DNA of 64,000 bases from Cohnella silvisoli (GCF_021190915.1 NZ_JAIOAP010000026.1:1-64000), one strand, 5' to 3'. Shown: positions 41,643 through 50,428, counted from the first letter of the stretch. Notes: generated by a model not told the origin, from the sequence alone. Numbers and translations: made by a program.

Positions 41643-42723
41643 TCGCATGCCGTACCGCCGGCTCGCTATGTTCACGCTGGCAGCGGTCATGCTAGTCGCA
41701 ATGATGTCCGCTTGCGGCAAAAAAGACGGTGAAATGCCGGGGGCCGGCAAAGGCAAGGTCATAGCCACTTATAAGGGCGGGGAAGTCACAGACACAGAGT
41801 TCGATAAATATGTGGCCTATACTCCGTTCGTAGATCAACAAAAAGCCATGTACATGTCCATCCCGCAGTTCAAGGAAGAAAATATTAAACAGTATATCGT
41901 AAGCAAGGTACTGGTTAAAAATGTATCCAAGAAAGATTTAGATGCCGCCAAAACAGCAGCCGCGGACTTCAAGAAGCAATTGGAGGAAGCGATCAAGACG
42001 CAAGCCCAGCTAAAAGATTACATGGATAAAAACAAGCTTACCGTTAGCGATGTCGTTGCGTTCTTCCAGCATGATCGAGCGATGCAGGGATACTACGTAT
42101 CTAAAGGCGAAGAGTTTAAGCCTAAAGTGACGGAAGCAGAAATTAAAACCCAGTTCGATAAGGATCCATCCGATTTTAACGTTGTAACGGTTCGCCATAT
42201 TCTGATTGGAACGGTCGATCCGAATACGCAAGCGCAGTTAAAATCCGATGAGGATGCGCTCAAGGTTGCCAAGGATGTAAAGGCTAAGCTGGAAGCGGGC
42301 GGAGATTGGAACGCTCTTGCGAAGGAGTTTTCCACGGATACCGGTTCGAAAGACAAGGGCGGCCTGTATGAGAAGCAGAAAGCGAACGGTTGGGTAGCTG
42401 AATTTAAGGAAGCGGCCAACAAGCAGGAAATCGGTAAAGTCGGTGATCCAGTACGCACGCAATTCGGTTATCATGTCATGAAGGTCGAAAGCCGCGAGCC
42501 GACACCTTACGATAAACTGACCACAGAAGATAAAGACAAATTAAGAGTTGCAGTCGCGACGACGAAATTGACGGATTTCATTAAAGCGGAACAGGACAAG
42601 CTGGCGATTAAGGTTACGTTGCCGCCAGAACCTTCTCCAAGCGCATCGGGTTCTCCTAGCGCTTCGCCTTCCGCATCACCAAGTGCGTCGCCGTCTGCAT
42701 CTCCATCGGCTTCCGCTAAATAA
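41629..42723 (+). CDS. Foldase lipoprotein, parvulin-type peptidyl-prolyl isomerase (PrsA-like)
   Basis: The 364-residue lipoprotein has a signal peptide with a lipobox (MMSAC, Cys27 or nearby), an N-terminal SurA/PrsA-like chaperone region, and a parvulin domain (VVTVRHILIG ... FGYHVMKVESR, about residues 186-290). It helps secreted proteins fold outside the membrane. The tail is a Pro/Ser/Ala repeat (SPSASP units, from about residue 332), likely a wall-spanning linker. It overlaps mfd; B. subtilis has spoVT after mfd, so this gene marks the left edge of an insertion. A terminator follows. Confidence 0.88.
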   Translation: MLHHNRMPYRRLAMFTLAAVMLVAMMSACGKKDGEMPGAGKGKVIATYKGGEVTDTEFDKYVAYTPFVDQQKAMYMSIPQFKEENIKQYIVSKVLVKNVSKKDLDAAKTAAADFKKQLEEAIKTQAQLKDYMDKNKLTVSDVVAFFQHDRAMQGYYVSKGEEFKPKVTEAEIKTQFDKDPSDFNVVTVRHILIGTVDPNTQAQLKSDEDALKVAKDVKAKLEAGGDWNALAKEFSTDTGSKDKGGLYEKQKANGWVAEFKEAANKQEIGKVGDPVRTQFGYHVMKVESREPTPYDKLTTEDKDKLRVAVATTKLTDFIKAEQDKLAIKVTLPPEPSPSASGSPSASPSASPSASPSASPSASAK

Positions 42724-42740
42724 TAACTATTTAACGAATC

Positions 42741-42799
42741 AAAGACGTGTGCTGGATCTCGATCGGATTTAACGATCGGTTCCGGGCACGTCTTTTTTT
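42741..42799 (+). terminator. Terminator after the foldase gene
   Basis: AAAGACGTG / CACGTCTTTTTTT outer stem with an inner GATCG/CGATC pairing. Confidence 0.85.
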
Positions 42800-42825
42800 C
42801 GTAGTGAAAACTCTCCGGGCAAATT

Positions 42826-42862
42826 GCGCCCCGCACCCCGCACCCCCGCACCCCGCACCCGC
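42826..42862. repeat. CCCCGCAC short tandem repeat
   Basis: Four to five imperfect copies of CCCCGCAC in a 37-base stretch. It borders the 51-base array and is likely slippage-prone. Confidence 0.75.
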
Positions 42863-42871
42863 ATAAAGACG

Positions 42872-43075
42872 GTTTGCTCCCAAAGTCGGTTTTTCCGACT
42901 ATGACAGGGATATTGCTCGGTAGCTTGTTCCCAAAGTCGGTTTTTCCGACTATGACGGGGATATTGCTCGGTAGCTTGTTCCCAAAGTCGGTTTTTTCGA
43001 CTATGACGGGAAAGTTGCTTGTTAGTTTGCTCCCAAAGTCGGTTTTTCCGACTATGACAGGGAAGCTGTTCGCTA
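42872..43075. repeat. 51-bp tandem repeat array A (four copies)
   Basis: Four direct copies with a strict 51-base period. Each holds an inverted repeat AGTCGGTTTTTCCGACT (starts 42884, 42935, 42986, 43037). Copy 3 has TCGACT instead of CCGACT, which keeps a G-U pair in RNA. The period equals 17 codons, so a frame with a 17-residue repeat is open, but it has no ribosome-binding site. Between here and 43155 nothing else is seen. Confidence 0.92.
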
Positions 43076-43154
43076 GAAAAGTGGACTTACAGCGTTGGAT
43101 TCCTCAATTGGGGGGCAAAAGTTCAGAAAGCGGACCATCGTCTCTAATCATTCA

Positions 43155-43221
43155 TGTTACATAATTGAACACAGACGTAAAATCACTGCTATACAAATGA
43201 TGTTTGTCATAATATATAACA
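43155..43221 (+). promoter_or_regulatory. Two TnrA/GlnR-type boxes upstream of urtA
   Basis: TGTCATAATATATAACA (43205-43221) matches the consensus TGTnAnAwwwTnTnACA at every position. TGTTACATAATTGAACA (43155-43171) has one mismatch. They lie 50 bases apart. A weaker match (two mismatches) at 43268-43284 overlaps the -35 box. Urea uptake under nitrogen control fits the family. Confidence 0.75.
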
Positions 43222-43278
43222 TAGATATTGAAATAATCTAATTTACGGTTCTAATTTTTATAAATTGTGTAAGGTATA

Positions 43279-43308
43279 TTGACACAAAAGCTGACATAAC
43301 CATATAAT
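43279..43308 (+). promoter_or_regulatory. Sigma-A promoter of the urt operon
   Basis: TTGACA (43279-43284), 18 bases, TATAAT (43303-43308); predicted start near 43315, leader about 78 bases. Confidence 0.78.
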
Positions 43309-43392
43309 GTCATTACGAACGGCAGGTCTGTGGAGAGAACCGAACGTTCGGATTTAGAGAGAAAACCATACTAAGGATCGGGGAGTGGAAGG

Positions 43393-44688
43393 ATGAAGAA
43401 GGGAAATTGGTTAAAGGGACTGGTTCTGGCAATGACGGCGAGCTTGGTGTTGGCTGGGTGCGGAGGCAAGAACAACAATGAGGCGTCAAGCTCAGCTTCG
43501 TCTTCGGCACCGACATCTTCGGAGGCGTCATCGTCGGCGCCGGCATCATCGGCTGCGGCAGCAGGCGGAGATACGGTGAAGGTTGGTATTTTGCATTCCC
43601 TCAGCGGTACGATGTCCATCAGTGAAGTAACGGTTAAAAACTCGGAACTGATGGCGATTAAAGAGATCAATGCTAAGGGCGGCGTATTGGGTAAACAGAT
43701 CGAAGCGGTCGTGGAAGACGGAGCGTCTGACTGGCCGACATTCGCGGAGAAAGCCCGCAAGCTACTTACGGAAGATAAAGTCGCAACGGTATTCGGAGGA
43801 TGGACTTCCTCCAGCCGGAAAGCGATGCTGCCGGTATTCGAAGAACTGAACGGACTCCTGTGGTACCCGGTACAATACGAAGGTTTGGAATCATCCCCTA
43901 ACATTTTCTACACGGGCGCTACGACTAACCAACAGATCATCCCTTCGGTCGATTTCTTGCTCGAGAAAGGCAAGAAGAAAGTATTCTTGCTTGGTTCCGA
44001 CTACGTATTCCCTCGCACCGCCAACAAAATCATCAAGGCACAATTAGCCGCTAAAGGCGGAGAAACGGTAGCCGAAGAATATACCCCGCTCGGGCATACG
44101 GATTACACGACGATTATCGCGAAAATCAAAGAAGCGAAGCCTGACGTCGTGTACAACACGCTGAATGGCGATAGCAACGTGGCGTTCTTCAAACAACTGA
44201 AAGATGCCGGCATTACCTCCGCGGATCTTATGACGATCTCGGTCAGCGTCGCAGAAGAAGAAGTGAAGGGCATCGGACCCGAATACTTAACCGGTCACCT
44301 CGTCGCATGGGATTACTATCAAACGACGGATACGCCGGAAAACAAAGTTTTCGTCGAGAATTTCAAGAAAGAATACGGCGCGGACAGCGTAACAAGCGAT
44401 CCGATGGAAGCTGGTTACGTAGCGGTTTACTTGTGGGCTGCCGCGGCCGAGAAAGCGGGTTCCTTCGAAGTCGATAAAGTTAAGGCGGCGGCCAAAGGAA
44501 TCGAGTTCAACGCTCCTGAAGGCAAAGTGACGATTGACGGCGACAATCAGCATATCTACAAAACCGTACGCATCGGCGAAATTAAGGCTGATGGACAAAT
44601 CGTCGAGTTGTGGAACTCCGGCGGCCCTGTTAAACCGGATCCTTACTTGAAAACCTATGATTGGGCTAAAGGCCTGAGCGACAAATAG
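43393..44688 (+). CDS. urtA: Urea ABC transporter substrate-binding lipoprotein
   Basis: The 431-residue lipoprotein has a lipobox (LVLAGC, Cys near 23), a Ser/Ala linker and the type I periplasmic-binding fold of the UrtA/AmiC group (VGILHSLSGTMSISE, GGWTSSSRKAMLPVFE, LLWYPVQYEGLE, FYTGATTNQQ). It captures urea or short amides outside the cell. AAGGATCGGGGAG precedes the ATG. It starts the urtABCDE operon; two TnrA/GlnR-type boxes and a sigma-A promoter lie upstream. No urease genes are in the window. Confidence 0.93.
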   Translation: MKKGNWLKGLVLAMTASLVLAGCGGKNNNEASSSASSSAPTSSEASSSAPASSAAAAGGDTVKVGILHSLSGTMSISEVTVKNSELMAIKEINAKGGVLGKQIEAVVEDGASDWPTFAEKARKLLTEDKVATVFGGWTSSSRKAMLPVFEELNGLLWYPVQYEGLESSPNIFYTGATTNQQIIPSVDFLLEKGKKKVFLLGSDYVFPRTANKIIKAQLAAKGGETVAEEYTPLGHTDYTTIIAKIKEAKPDVVYNTLNGDSNVAFFKQLKDAGITSADLMTISVSVAEEEVKGIGPEYLTGHLVAWDYYQTTDTPENKVFVENFKKEYGADSVTSDPMEAGYVAVYLWAAAAEKAGSFEVDKVKAAAKGIEFNAPEGKVTIDGDNQHIYKTVRIGEIKADGQIVELWNSGGPVKPDPYLKTYDWAKGLSDK

Positions 44689-44785
44689 CAGATTAGTCAT
44701 TGCACAAGCTGGGGGAAGTGTTCGGTGTAAACCGGGGCTTCCCCTCGCTTATATCTTTAAGGCTATAGGATCAGGGGGTAACGCA

Positions 44786-45691
44786 ATGGAAGTATGGGTA
44801 TCGCAGGTTTTTAACGGATTAAGCGTGAGTTCCATCCTGTTACTTATTGCTCTAGGCCTCGCGATTACTTTCGGCCTCATGAGAGTCATCAATATGGCGC
44901 ATGGAGAATTTATCATGATCGGCGCCTACGGGGCGTATATGACGCAGCAGATTTTCAAGTCGTACCTTCCCAAAAGCCTATTCGACGCCTACTTTCCCGT
45001 GGCGATTGTTATTAGCTTCGTTATTGCGTTCGCGATAGGCTATTTGCTCGAAGTGACGCTTATCCGTTTCCTCTACGGGAGGCCGCTTGATAGTTTGCTC
45101 GCCACCTGGGGAGTCGGATTGATGCTCCAGCAGCTTGCTCGTTCCATTTTCGGAGCGCCCAACGTTGCGGTAGCGAGTCCATCGTGGCTGGATGGCGGGC
45201 TAACTTTGTTTTCGGGGACGGTGCTTCCTTATAAAAGGTTGTTTATTATCGCACTAGTCGCATCCTGTCTCTTCGCCATGTATTTGTACATTTACCGCAG
45301 CAACGCCGGGCGGCGGATGCGGGCAGTCATGCAAAATCGCGACATGGCGGCCTGCCTCGGCATCTCGACGAGACGCGTGGATGCTTTCACTTTTGCAATC
45401 GGATCCGGCATAGCCGGGATCGCGGGGTGCGCGCTTACGTTGATCGGTCCTATCGGACCTTCGATCGGCACCTACTATATCGTGGATGCCTTCATGGTAG
45501 TCGTGCTAGGCGGGGTTGGTAAGCTAGTGGGTACGGTGGCGGGAGCGCTTGGCATCGGAGTGTTCAATACGCTGTTCGAGTGGTGGACGGATGCCTCTCT
45601 TGGCAAGGTGCTCGTATTTCTATGCATCGTGGCTTTCCTGCAATGGAAGCCGATGGGGATGTTCGCGGTTCGAACCCGGTCCTTAGACTAG
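44786..45691 (+). CDS. urtB: Urea ABC transporter permease
   Basis: The 301-residue permease is of the branched-chain amino acid type (LivH-like), with about eight to nine membrane spans. Family marks are ITFGLMRVINMAHGEFIMIGAY and the conserved VDAFMVVVLGGVGKLVGT segment near the C-terminus. AGGGGG precedes the ATG. It pairs with UrtC. Order A-B-C-D-E is the standard one. Confidence 0.92.
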   Translation: MEVWVSQVFNGLSVSSILLLIALGLAITFGLMRVINMAHGEFIMIGAYGAYMTQQIFKSYLPKSLFDAYFPVAIVISFVIAFAIGYLLEVTLIRFLYGRPLDSLLATWGVGLMLQQLARSIFGAPNVAVASPSWLDGGLTLFSGTVLPYKRLFIIALVASCLFAMYLYIYRSNAGRRMRAVMQNRDMAACLGISTRRVDAFTFAIGSGIAGIAGCALTLIGPIGPSIGTYYIVDAFMVVVLGGVGKLVGTVAGALGIGVFNTLFEWWTDASLGKVLVFLCIVAFLQWKPMGMFAVRTRSLD

Positions 45692-45716
45692 AAAACAGAT
45701 TAACGTAAGGAAGAAG

Positions 45717-46829
45717 GTGATCGCGGTGCTGTCCTCAACTTTGATTCCGCGCCGTGTCTGGTTATTGATCGGCTATGCCGTCGCTGCGGCAGCTTTGTTC
45801 TCCGCGCCGCTTTATTTGAACGATTTTCGGCTGAACTTGCTTGCGAAGTGTTTAGCGTTTGCCATCGTGGCGCTTGGACTCGATCTGCTGTGGGGTTATA
45901 CGGGGATTTTGAGTTTGGGGCATGGGGTGTTCTTCGGATTAGGCGCTTATGCGATGGCGATGCACTTAAAGCTGGTGTCCAGCGGCACGAGAATTCCCGA
46001 TTTCATGGATTGGATGGGGCTTACCAAGCTTCCTTGGTTCTGGGAGCCTTTCAAGAGCTTTGCTTTTGCCGCTGTAATGGGAATCGCCATTCCGGCGGGT
46101 TTGGCGCTATTGCTAGGATTCTTTACTTTCCGCAACCGGATCCGCGGCGTTTATTTCACGATACTGACTCAGGCGCTGGTTATTATTACGGTAACGTTAT
46201 TCGTCGGCCAGCAGGCCTATACGGGCGGAACGAACGGGCTTACGGGTTACACGAAGCTGTTCGGCTACGGTTTGAAATCTGACACCGCCAAGACGATGGT
46301 GTACCTCGCTACCGTCGTGGCCTTAATTTTTTCGTTCCTCCTATGCAGATATTTGGTCAAAAGCCGCTTCGGCAAAGTGCTTAGAGCGATAAGGGACGGG
46401 GAGAACCGCACCCGGTTTCTGGGCTACGATCCGGCTATGTACCAGGTGGCGGCTTTCGCGGTATCCGCGGGGCTTGCGGGGATCGCCGGAATGCTGTTCG
46501 TTCTGCATGTCGGCATTATTTCTCCGACAATGATGGCGATCGTACCTTCGATCGAGATGGTGCTTCTTGTTGCTATCGGGGGACGGGGGACGCTGATCGG
46601 GGCTGTTATCGGGGCCATTATTATGACGCAAGCAAAGAGCGAGCTCAGCGCGTCCTACCCGGATTTTTGGTTATTTTTCCTCGGGGCATTATTCATCGTG
46701 GTCACTGTGTTCTTACCGGGCGGAATTGTCGGTTTGGTTCGGCAATTGCGCCAAGCGCTAACAAGGAGGCGGAAAACGAATGAAATCAACCTCAATCCTA
46801 TCGTGCCAGAAAGTAACGGTGTCGTTTGA
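45717..46829 (+). CDS. urtC: Urea ABC transporter permease
   Basis: The 370-residue LivM-like permease has about nine to ten membrane spans; marks are LDLLWGYTGILSLGHGVFFGLGAYAMAMHLK and the AVSAGLAGIAGMLFV stretch. The start is GTG 45717 (AAGGA five bases upstream) or GTG 45726 (AAGGTGA five bases upstream). Its last 50 bases overlap urtD, which has a ribosome-binding site inside this gene. Confidence 0.92.
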   Translation: MIAVLSSTLIPRRVWLLIGYAVAAAALFSAPLYLNDFRLNLLAKCLAFAIVALGLDLLWGYTGILSLGHGVFFGLGAYAMAMHLKLVSSGTRIPDFMDWMGLTKLPWFWEPFKSFAFAAVMGIAIPAGLALLLGFFTFRNRIRGVYFTILTQALVIITVTLFVGQQAYTGGTNGLTGYTKLFGYGLKSDTAKTMVYLATVVALIFSFLLCRYLVKSRFGKVLRAIRDGENRTRFLGYDPAMYQVAAFAVSAGLAGIAGMLFVLHVGIISPTMMAIVPSIEMVLLVAIGGRGTLIGAVIGAIIMTQAKSELSASYPDFWLFFLGALFIVVTVFLPGGIVGLVRQLRQALTRRRKTNEINLNPIVPESNGVV

Positions 46830-47568
46830 CGGATTTAAGGCGGTGCAGGACATGAGCTTGGAGCTTGCCGCGGGCGAGCTTCGGTTTCTCATCGGGCCGA
46901 ACGGCGCCGGGAAAACCACGATGCTTGACGCGATATGCGGCAAGGTGAAGCCTGCTGCGGGTTCGGTGTCCTTCCACGGGCGGAAGGGTACGGTCGACGT
47001 AACGCGGCGCAAGGAGCATGAGATTGCCCAACTTGGCATCGGTCGTAAATTCCAGACGCCTTCGATTTTCTCCGGCTTGACGGTAGAGGAGAATCTGGAA
47101 ATCGCGATGTCGCAAAACCGCGGGGTTTGGGCTACTTTGCGCGCATCTATGAATAAGACGGACCAGGAACGAATGGATGCCGAGCTTGAGCTTATTGGAT
47201 TGGGAGACAAGAAACGGCTTCGCGCCGGCCTTCTGTCCCATGGGGAGAAGCAATGGCTGGAGATTGGCATGATGCTGCTTCAAGAACCGGAAATTCTGCT
47301 GCTGGACGAACCGGTAGCGGGGATGACGGACAAGGAAACCGACAAAACAGGTGAGCTTTTGCAGCAAATCGTGCTTAAACGAACGGTAGTCGTCGTAGAG
47401 CATGACATGGAGTTCGTTCGTAATTTCGCCAGCAAAGTCACGGTTATGCATGAAGGAAGGCTCCTTAAGGAAGGCTCCATGGACGAGGTGCAGAGAGACG
47501 ACCGGGTAGCGGAAGTGTATTTGGGCCAAAAAAGGCGGGATTACGATGTTGTCAGTTCATCAGCTTGA
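46780..47568 (+). CDS. urtD: Urea ABC transporter ATPase
   Basis: The 262-residue LivG-like ATPase has Walker A GPNGAGKTT (about residue 39), Q-loop FQTPSIF, an atypical signature LSHGEKQWLEIG that is normal for UrtD, Walker B ILLLDEP and the H-loop VEHDME. AAGGAGG lies 11 bases before the ATG within urtC. It overlaps urtE by 23 bases. Confidence 0.94.
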   Translation: MKSTSILSCQKVTVSFDGFKAVQDMSLELAAGELRFLIGPNGAGKTTMLDAICGKVKPAAGSVSFHGRKGTVDVTRRKEHEIAQLGIGRKFQTPSIFSGLTVEENLEIAMSQNRGVWATLRASMNKTDQERMDAELELIGLGDKKRLRAGLLSHGEKQWLEIGMMLLQEPEILLLDEPVAGMTDKETDKTGELLQQIVLKRTVVVVEHDMEFVRNFASKVTVMHEGRLLKEGSMDEVQRDDRVAEVYLGQKRRDYDVVSSSA

Positions 47569-48253
47569 AGCGGGTTATGGCGAGAGCGTCATTTTGCGAG
47601 ATGTATCGCTTACGGTTGAGCCGGGTCAAGTCGTCTGTCTGATGGGGCGTAACGGCGTGGGCAAAACAACTCTGATCAAGAGCATCATGGGGCTGCTCAG
47701 GGCAAGGAAGGGCTCTGTTTTCTTCAAGGGAAAAGACGTGACGAAGCGGGCGCCGGGCGAGAGGGCCAAGAGCGGAATCGGTTATGTTCCTCAAGGGCGC
47801 GAGATTTTCTCCCAGCTGTCCGTTTACGAGAACCTGCGAATCGGGCTTGAGGCGAACCCGGATTCTACCAAGCGCAGAAGCAAAGTGATTCCCCCGGAAG
47901 CGATCGAGAAGTTCCCGATTCTTCCGACCTTCTACAAGCGTCGAGGCGGAGACTTGAGCGGCGGCCAGCAGCAGCAGCTCGCGTTCGCGAGAGCACTGAT
48001 TTCGGATCCGGAATTGCTGGTGCTCGACGAACCGACGGAAGGGATACAGCCATCCATCGTGGACGATATCCAAGATGTAATCCGTTCAATTCACGATGAA
48101 GGGAAGACGGCCATCCTCTTGGTGGAACAGAGCTTGGATTTCGTGCGCAGCGTCGGAGACCGTTTCTACATTATGGAGAAAGGTTCCATCGTATGGCAGG
48201 GTGGACGAGAGGATTTGGACGATCCGGCCGTTATGAAACATTTAACAATCTAA
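47546..48253 (+). CDS. urtE: Urea ABC transporter ATPase
   Basis: The 235-residue LivF-like ATPase has Walker A GRNGVGKTT (about residue 34), Q-loop VPQGREIF, signature LSGGQQQQLA, Walker B LLVLDEPTEGIQPS and VEQSLDF at the H-loop position (Gln in place of His, as is usual in LivF-type subunits). AAAGGCGGGA precedes the ATG. It ends the urt operon; no clear terminator follows before the next nitrogen-type box. Confidence 0.94.
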   Translation: MLSVHQLEAGYGESVILRDVSLTVEPGQVVCLMGRNGVGKTTLIKSIMGLLRARKGSVFFKGKDVTKRAPGERAKSGIGYVPQGREIFSQLSVYENLRIGLEANPDSTKRRSKVIPPEAIEKFPILPTFYKRRGGDLSGGQQQQLAFARALISDPELLVLDEPTEGIQPSIVDDIQDVIRSIHDEGKTAILLVEQSLDFVRSVGDRFYIMEKGSIVWQGGREDLDDPAVMKHLTI

Positions 48254-48268
48254 ATTGTTTTAATATTA

Positions 48269-48285
48269 TGTAATAATATCTAACA
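48269..48285 (+). promoter_or_regulatory. TnrA/GlnR-type box
   Basis: TGTAATAATATCTAACA matches TGTnAnAwwwTnTnACA at every defined base. Its centre is about 51 bases upstream of the predicted start of the next promoter, the position from which TnrA activates in B. subtilis. Confidence 0.8.
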
Positions 48286-48291
48286 TAAAGG

Positions 48292-48321
48292 TTGACGATT
48301 GACGGCCGTAATTGGTAGAAT
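48292..48321 (+). promoter_or_regulatory. Promoter of the guanidine-type ABC operon
   Basis: TTGACG (48292-48297), 18 bases, TAGAAT (48316-48321). The start would be near 48328, giving a leader that holds the riboswitch. The same hexamers and spacing recur at 51296-51325. Confidence 0.65.
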
Positions 48322-48369
48322 GTAAACAAAATTAACAATTGAATAAAGGTTCCGCTTAACAGGGAACGC

Positions 48370-48495
48370 AAAAGTCGTCTAGGGTTCCGTTGGCGTAAGG
48401 TCAAGCTGGTCCGAGAGATGGCGTATGGCAATGGGGGAGTTAGCTAAGGACGACCCGCCATATCACACGGAAGGACAAAAGCCTGGGAGACCCTC
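48370..48495 (+). promoter_or_regulatory. ykkC-family riboswitch, probably guanidine-I
   Basis: Conserved ykkC elements occur in order: helix P1 (GTCGTC 48374-48379 with GACGAC 48449-48454), CTAGGGTTCCG (48379-48389), TGGTCCGAGAGATGG (48407-48421) and ACACGGAAGGACAAAAGCCTGGGAGA (48465-48490, with the typical GGACAAAAGCC element). The NitT/TauT transporter downstream is a common partner of the guanidine-I subtype; other subtypes (ppGpp, PRPP) usually sit before amino acid or purine genes. Confidence 0.88.
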
Positions 48496-48511
48496 TCTCT
48501 CAGGCTTTTGT
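48477..48511 (+). terminator. Riboswitch terminator
   Basis: AAAAGCCTG, GAGA / TCTC, CAGGCTTTT hairpin with T tail. Its 5' arm is part of the aptamer's last helix, so ligand binding should prevent it and turn the operon on. Confidence 0.88.
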
Positions 48512-48564
48512 TATTTTCACCGCCTTGTTTGTCTGTAAGCTAAATATAAAGGAGTGGGATCGTC

Positions 48565-49587
48565 ATGAACCTAACTTGGAAACGTCCACGCAGCACCTTG
48601 TTCATCGCTTTGTCCATTTTGCTAGTCACGGTTTGTGTTCTATCTGCCTGCAATAAGAAAGATAGCTCGGGAAGCACAAGCGAGCCGATTTCCATCGCGC
48701 TAAGCCCTTGGCCGGGCTGGTTCTTCTGGTACCTGGTCGAAGAGAAAGGATTCTTCGAGAAACACGGCGTTAACGTAAAGCTTGAGTGGTTTCCTGTCTA
48801 CAGCGACTCTTTGCAGGCGCTAGCCACGGGTAAAGTCGATGCCAACAGCCAGACGTTATCCGATACGCTGCCGGCAGCTGCCAAAGGAATTAAGCTGAAA
48901 GCCGTGCTCGTCAACGACAATTCGAATGGCGGAGACGCTATTGTCAGCAAGCCTGACATTGGAAGCGTAAAGGATTTGAAGGGCAAGACGGTTGCAACGG
49001 AGCTGGGTACCGTAGATCACTTGTTATTGCTGACCGCCTTGGAGAAAAACGGATTGGGCGAGACCGATATCAATTATGTAAATATGACGGTTAACGATGC
49101 GGGTCCTGCTTTCATCGCGGGCAATACGGATGCTTCCGTATTGTGGGAGCCGTTCCAAACGAAGGCGGTTAAAGAAGGCAAGGGCAAGGTTTTATTTTCG
49201 TCCAAGGAAACGCCTGGTCTCATTCCCGATTTGCTCGTATTCCGCCAAAGCGTCGTAGAAGATCGTGCGGATGATGTTCAGAAGATTATCGATGCCTGGT
49301 TCGACGCGCTGGAGTATTTCAAAGGCCATGAGGCTGAATCCATAGAGATTATGGCCAAGAAGGCCGAGACGACGCCTGAGGATTTCAAGCTCGGACTGGA
49401 GAGCATTAAGCTGTTCACGAAAGAAGATAACGTAAATGCATTCGGCAAACGTGAAGAGTATACCTCGTTGTCTTTCACGGGGAAGAAAACGGCTGAGTTC
49501 CTTAAGAAGCTTGATATGATCTCGGATATTCCGGATGTCGACGTTTTGCTGGAGCCTAAGTTCGTTCAAAAAGCAGCGGGGGGATGA
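48565..49587 (+). CDS. NitT/TauT-type substrate-binding lipoprotein (guanidine-associated)
   Basis: The 340-residue lipoprotein has a lipobox (VLSAC, near residue 29) and an NMT1/SsuA-type binding fold (SPWPGWFFWYLVEEKGFFEKHGVNV at about residues 48-72, then ALATGKVDANSQTLSDTLPA). AAAGGAGTGGG precedes the ATG. Genes of this type behind guanidine-I riboswitches are thought to serve import of guanidine or related compounds; nitrate, taurine and thiamine precursors are the other ligands of the fold. It starts a three-gene operon. It is controlled by a nitrogen-type box and a riboswitch. Confidence 0.88.
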   Translation: MNLTWKRPRSTLFIALSILLVTVCVLSACNKKDSSGSTSEPISIALSPWPGWFFWYLVEEKGFFEKHGVNVKLEWFPVYSDSLQALATGKVDANSQTLSDTLPAAAKGIKLKAVLVNDNSNGGDAIVSKPDIGSVKDLKGKTVATELGTVDHLLLLTALEKNGLGETDINYVNMTVNDAGPAFIAGNTDASVLWEPFQTKAVKEGKGKVLFSSKETPGLIPDLLVFRQSVVEDRADDVQKIIDAWFDALEYFKGHEAESIEIMAKKAETTPEDFKLGLESIKLFTKEDNVNAFGKREEYTSLSFTGKKTAEFLKKLDMISDIPDVDVLLEPKFVQKAAGG

Positions 49588-49593
49588 TGGCGC

Positions 49594-50403
49594 ATGAGTA
49601 AGCCGAATCAAGCGGTGAAAAGAAAACGCCATGCCATGCAAATTTTCGAGGATATCCCGAAGCGCGGCTTTGGGATCACCGCCACCCTATCTTTTCTCGT
49701 CATGCTCGCTTTCTGGTCATTGCTCAGCTATGGGGAGCTCGTTAATCCCATTTTCCTGCCTACTCCGGATAAAGTTCTCACAAGCTTATTCGAGCAGCTA
49801 GGCACGAGCGTCTACTGGCACCATATCGGAATCAGTATTTTTCGGGTATCCGCGGGTTTCGTGCTTGCCTCCATAGTAGCGATCCCAATCGGTTTGTTAG
49901 CCGGTACTTATCGTTATGGAGAAGCGTTCGTTGAGCCGCCAATGGAATTTATCCGTTACATGCCGGCCGTCGCTTTCATCCCGCTTATTATGGTTTGGGC
50001 GGGAATCGGCGAGTGGGCCAAAATTTTGCTGATCTTCATCGGGTGTTTTTTCCAACTCGTTCTGATGGTTGCCGCGGACACGCGCTTGGTATCCAAAGAC
50101 CTTGTTCAAGCTTCGTTCACCTTGGGGGCTAGCCGCTGGCAAGCGATCCAAACCGTTATTATTCCGGCCGTGCAGCCGAGATTGCTTAACACGCTTAGAC
50201 TGATGCTTGGTTGGGCTTGGACTTATCTGGTCGTCGCAGAGCTCGTCGCCGTAAATAGCGGCCTCGGTTACGCCATTATGAAAGCCCAAAGATTTCTCAA
50301 TACAGAGCAAATCTTCGTCGGAATTATCGTTATCGGGTTGCTTGGATTGATCAGCGATCGCATCTTTGCTTTCCTTAACCGTCGTTTGTATCCGTGGGCA
50401 TAA
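49594..50403 (+). CDS. NitT/TauT-type ABC permease
   Basis: The 269-residue permease has about six membrane spans and the SsuC/TauC-type EAA loop (VQASFTLGASRWQAIQTVIIPAVQP, about residues 170-194). It starts seven bases after the binding-protein stop with GGGGGGATGATGG upstream. It is the membrane channel for the transporter formed with the flanking genes; it probably acts as a homodimer because only one permease gene is present. Confidence 0.9.
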   Translation: MSKPNQAVKRKRHAMQIFEDIPKRGFGITATLSFLVMLAFWSLLSYGELVNPIFLPTPDKVLTSLFEQLGTSVYWHHIGISIFRVSAGFVLASIVAIPIGLLAGTYRYGEAFVEPPMEFIRYMPAVAFIPLIMVWAGIGEWAKILLIFIGCFFQLVLMVAADTRLVSKDLVQASFTLGASRWQAIQTVIIPAVQPRLLNTLRLMLGWAWTYLVVAELVAVNSGLGYAIMKAQRFLNTEQIFVGIIVIGLLGLISDRIFAFLNRRLYPWA

Positions 50404-50428
50404 ATGGAATCATAGGGAGGCAGAAACC

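Noticed and set aside
42874..43164. Open frame of 96 codons with a 17-residue repeat over array A
   Set aside because: The 51-base period keeps the frame open by itself; there is no ribosome-binding site and the product resembles no protein.
46798..47529. 243-codon minus-strand frame inside urtD
   Set aside because: Antisense shadow of a clear ABC ATPase gene.
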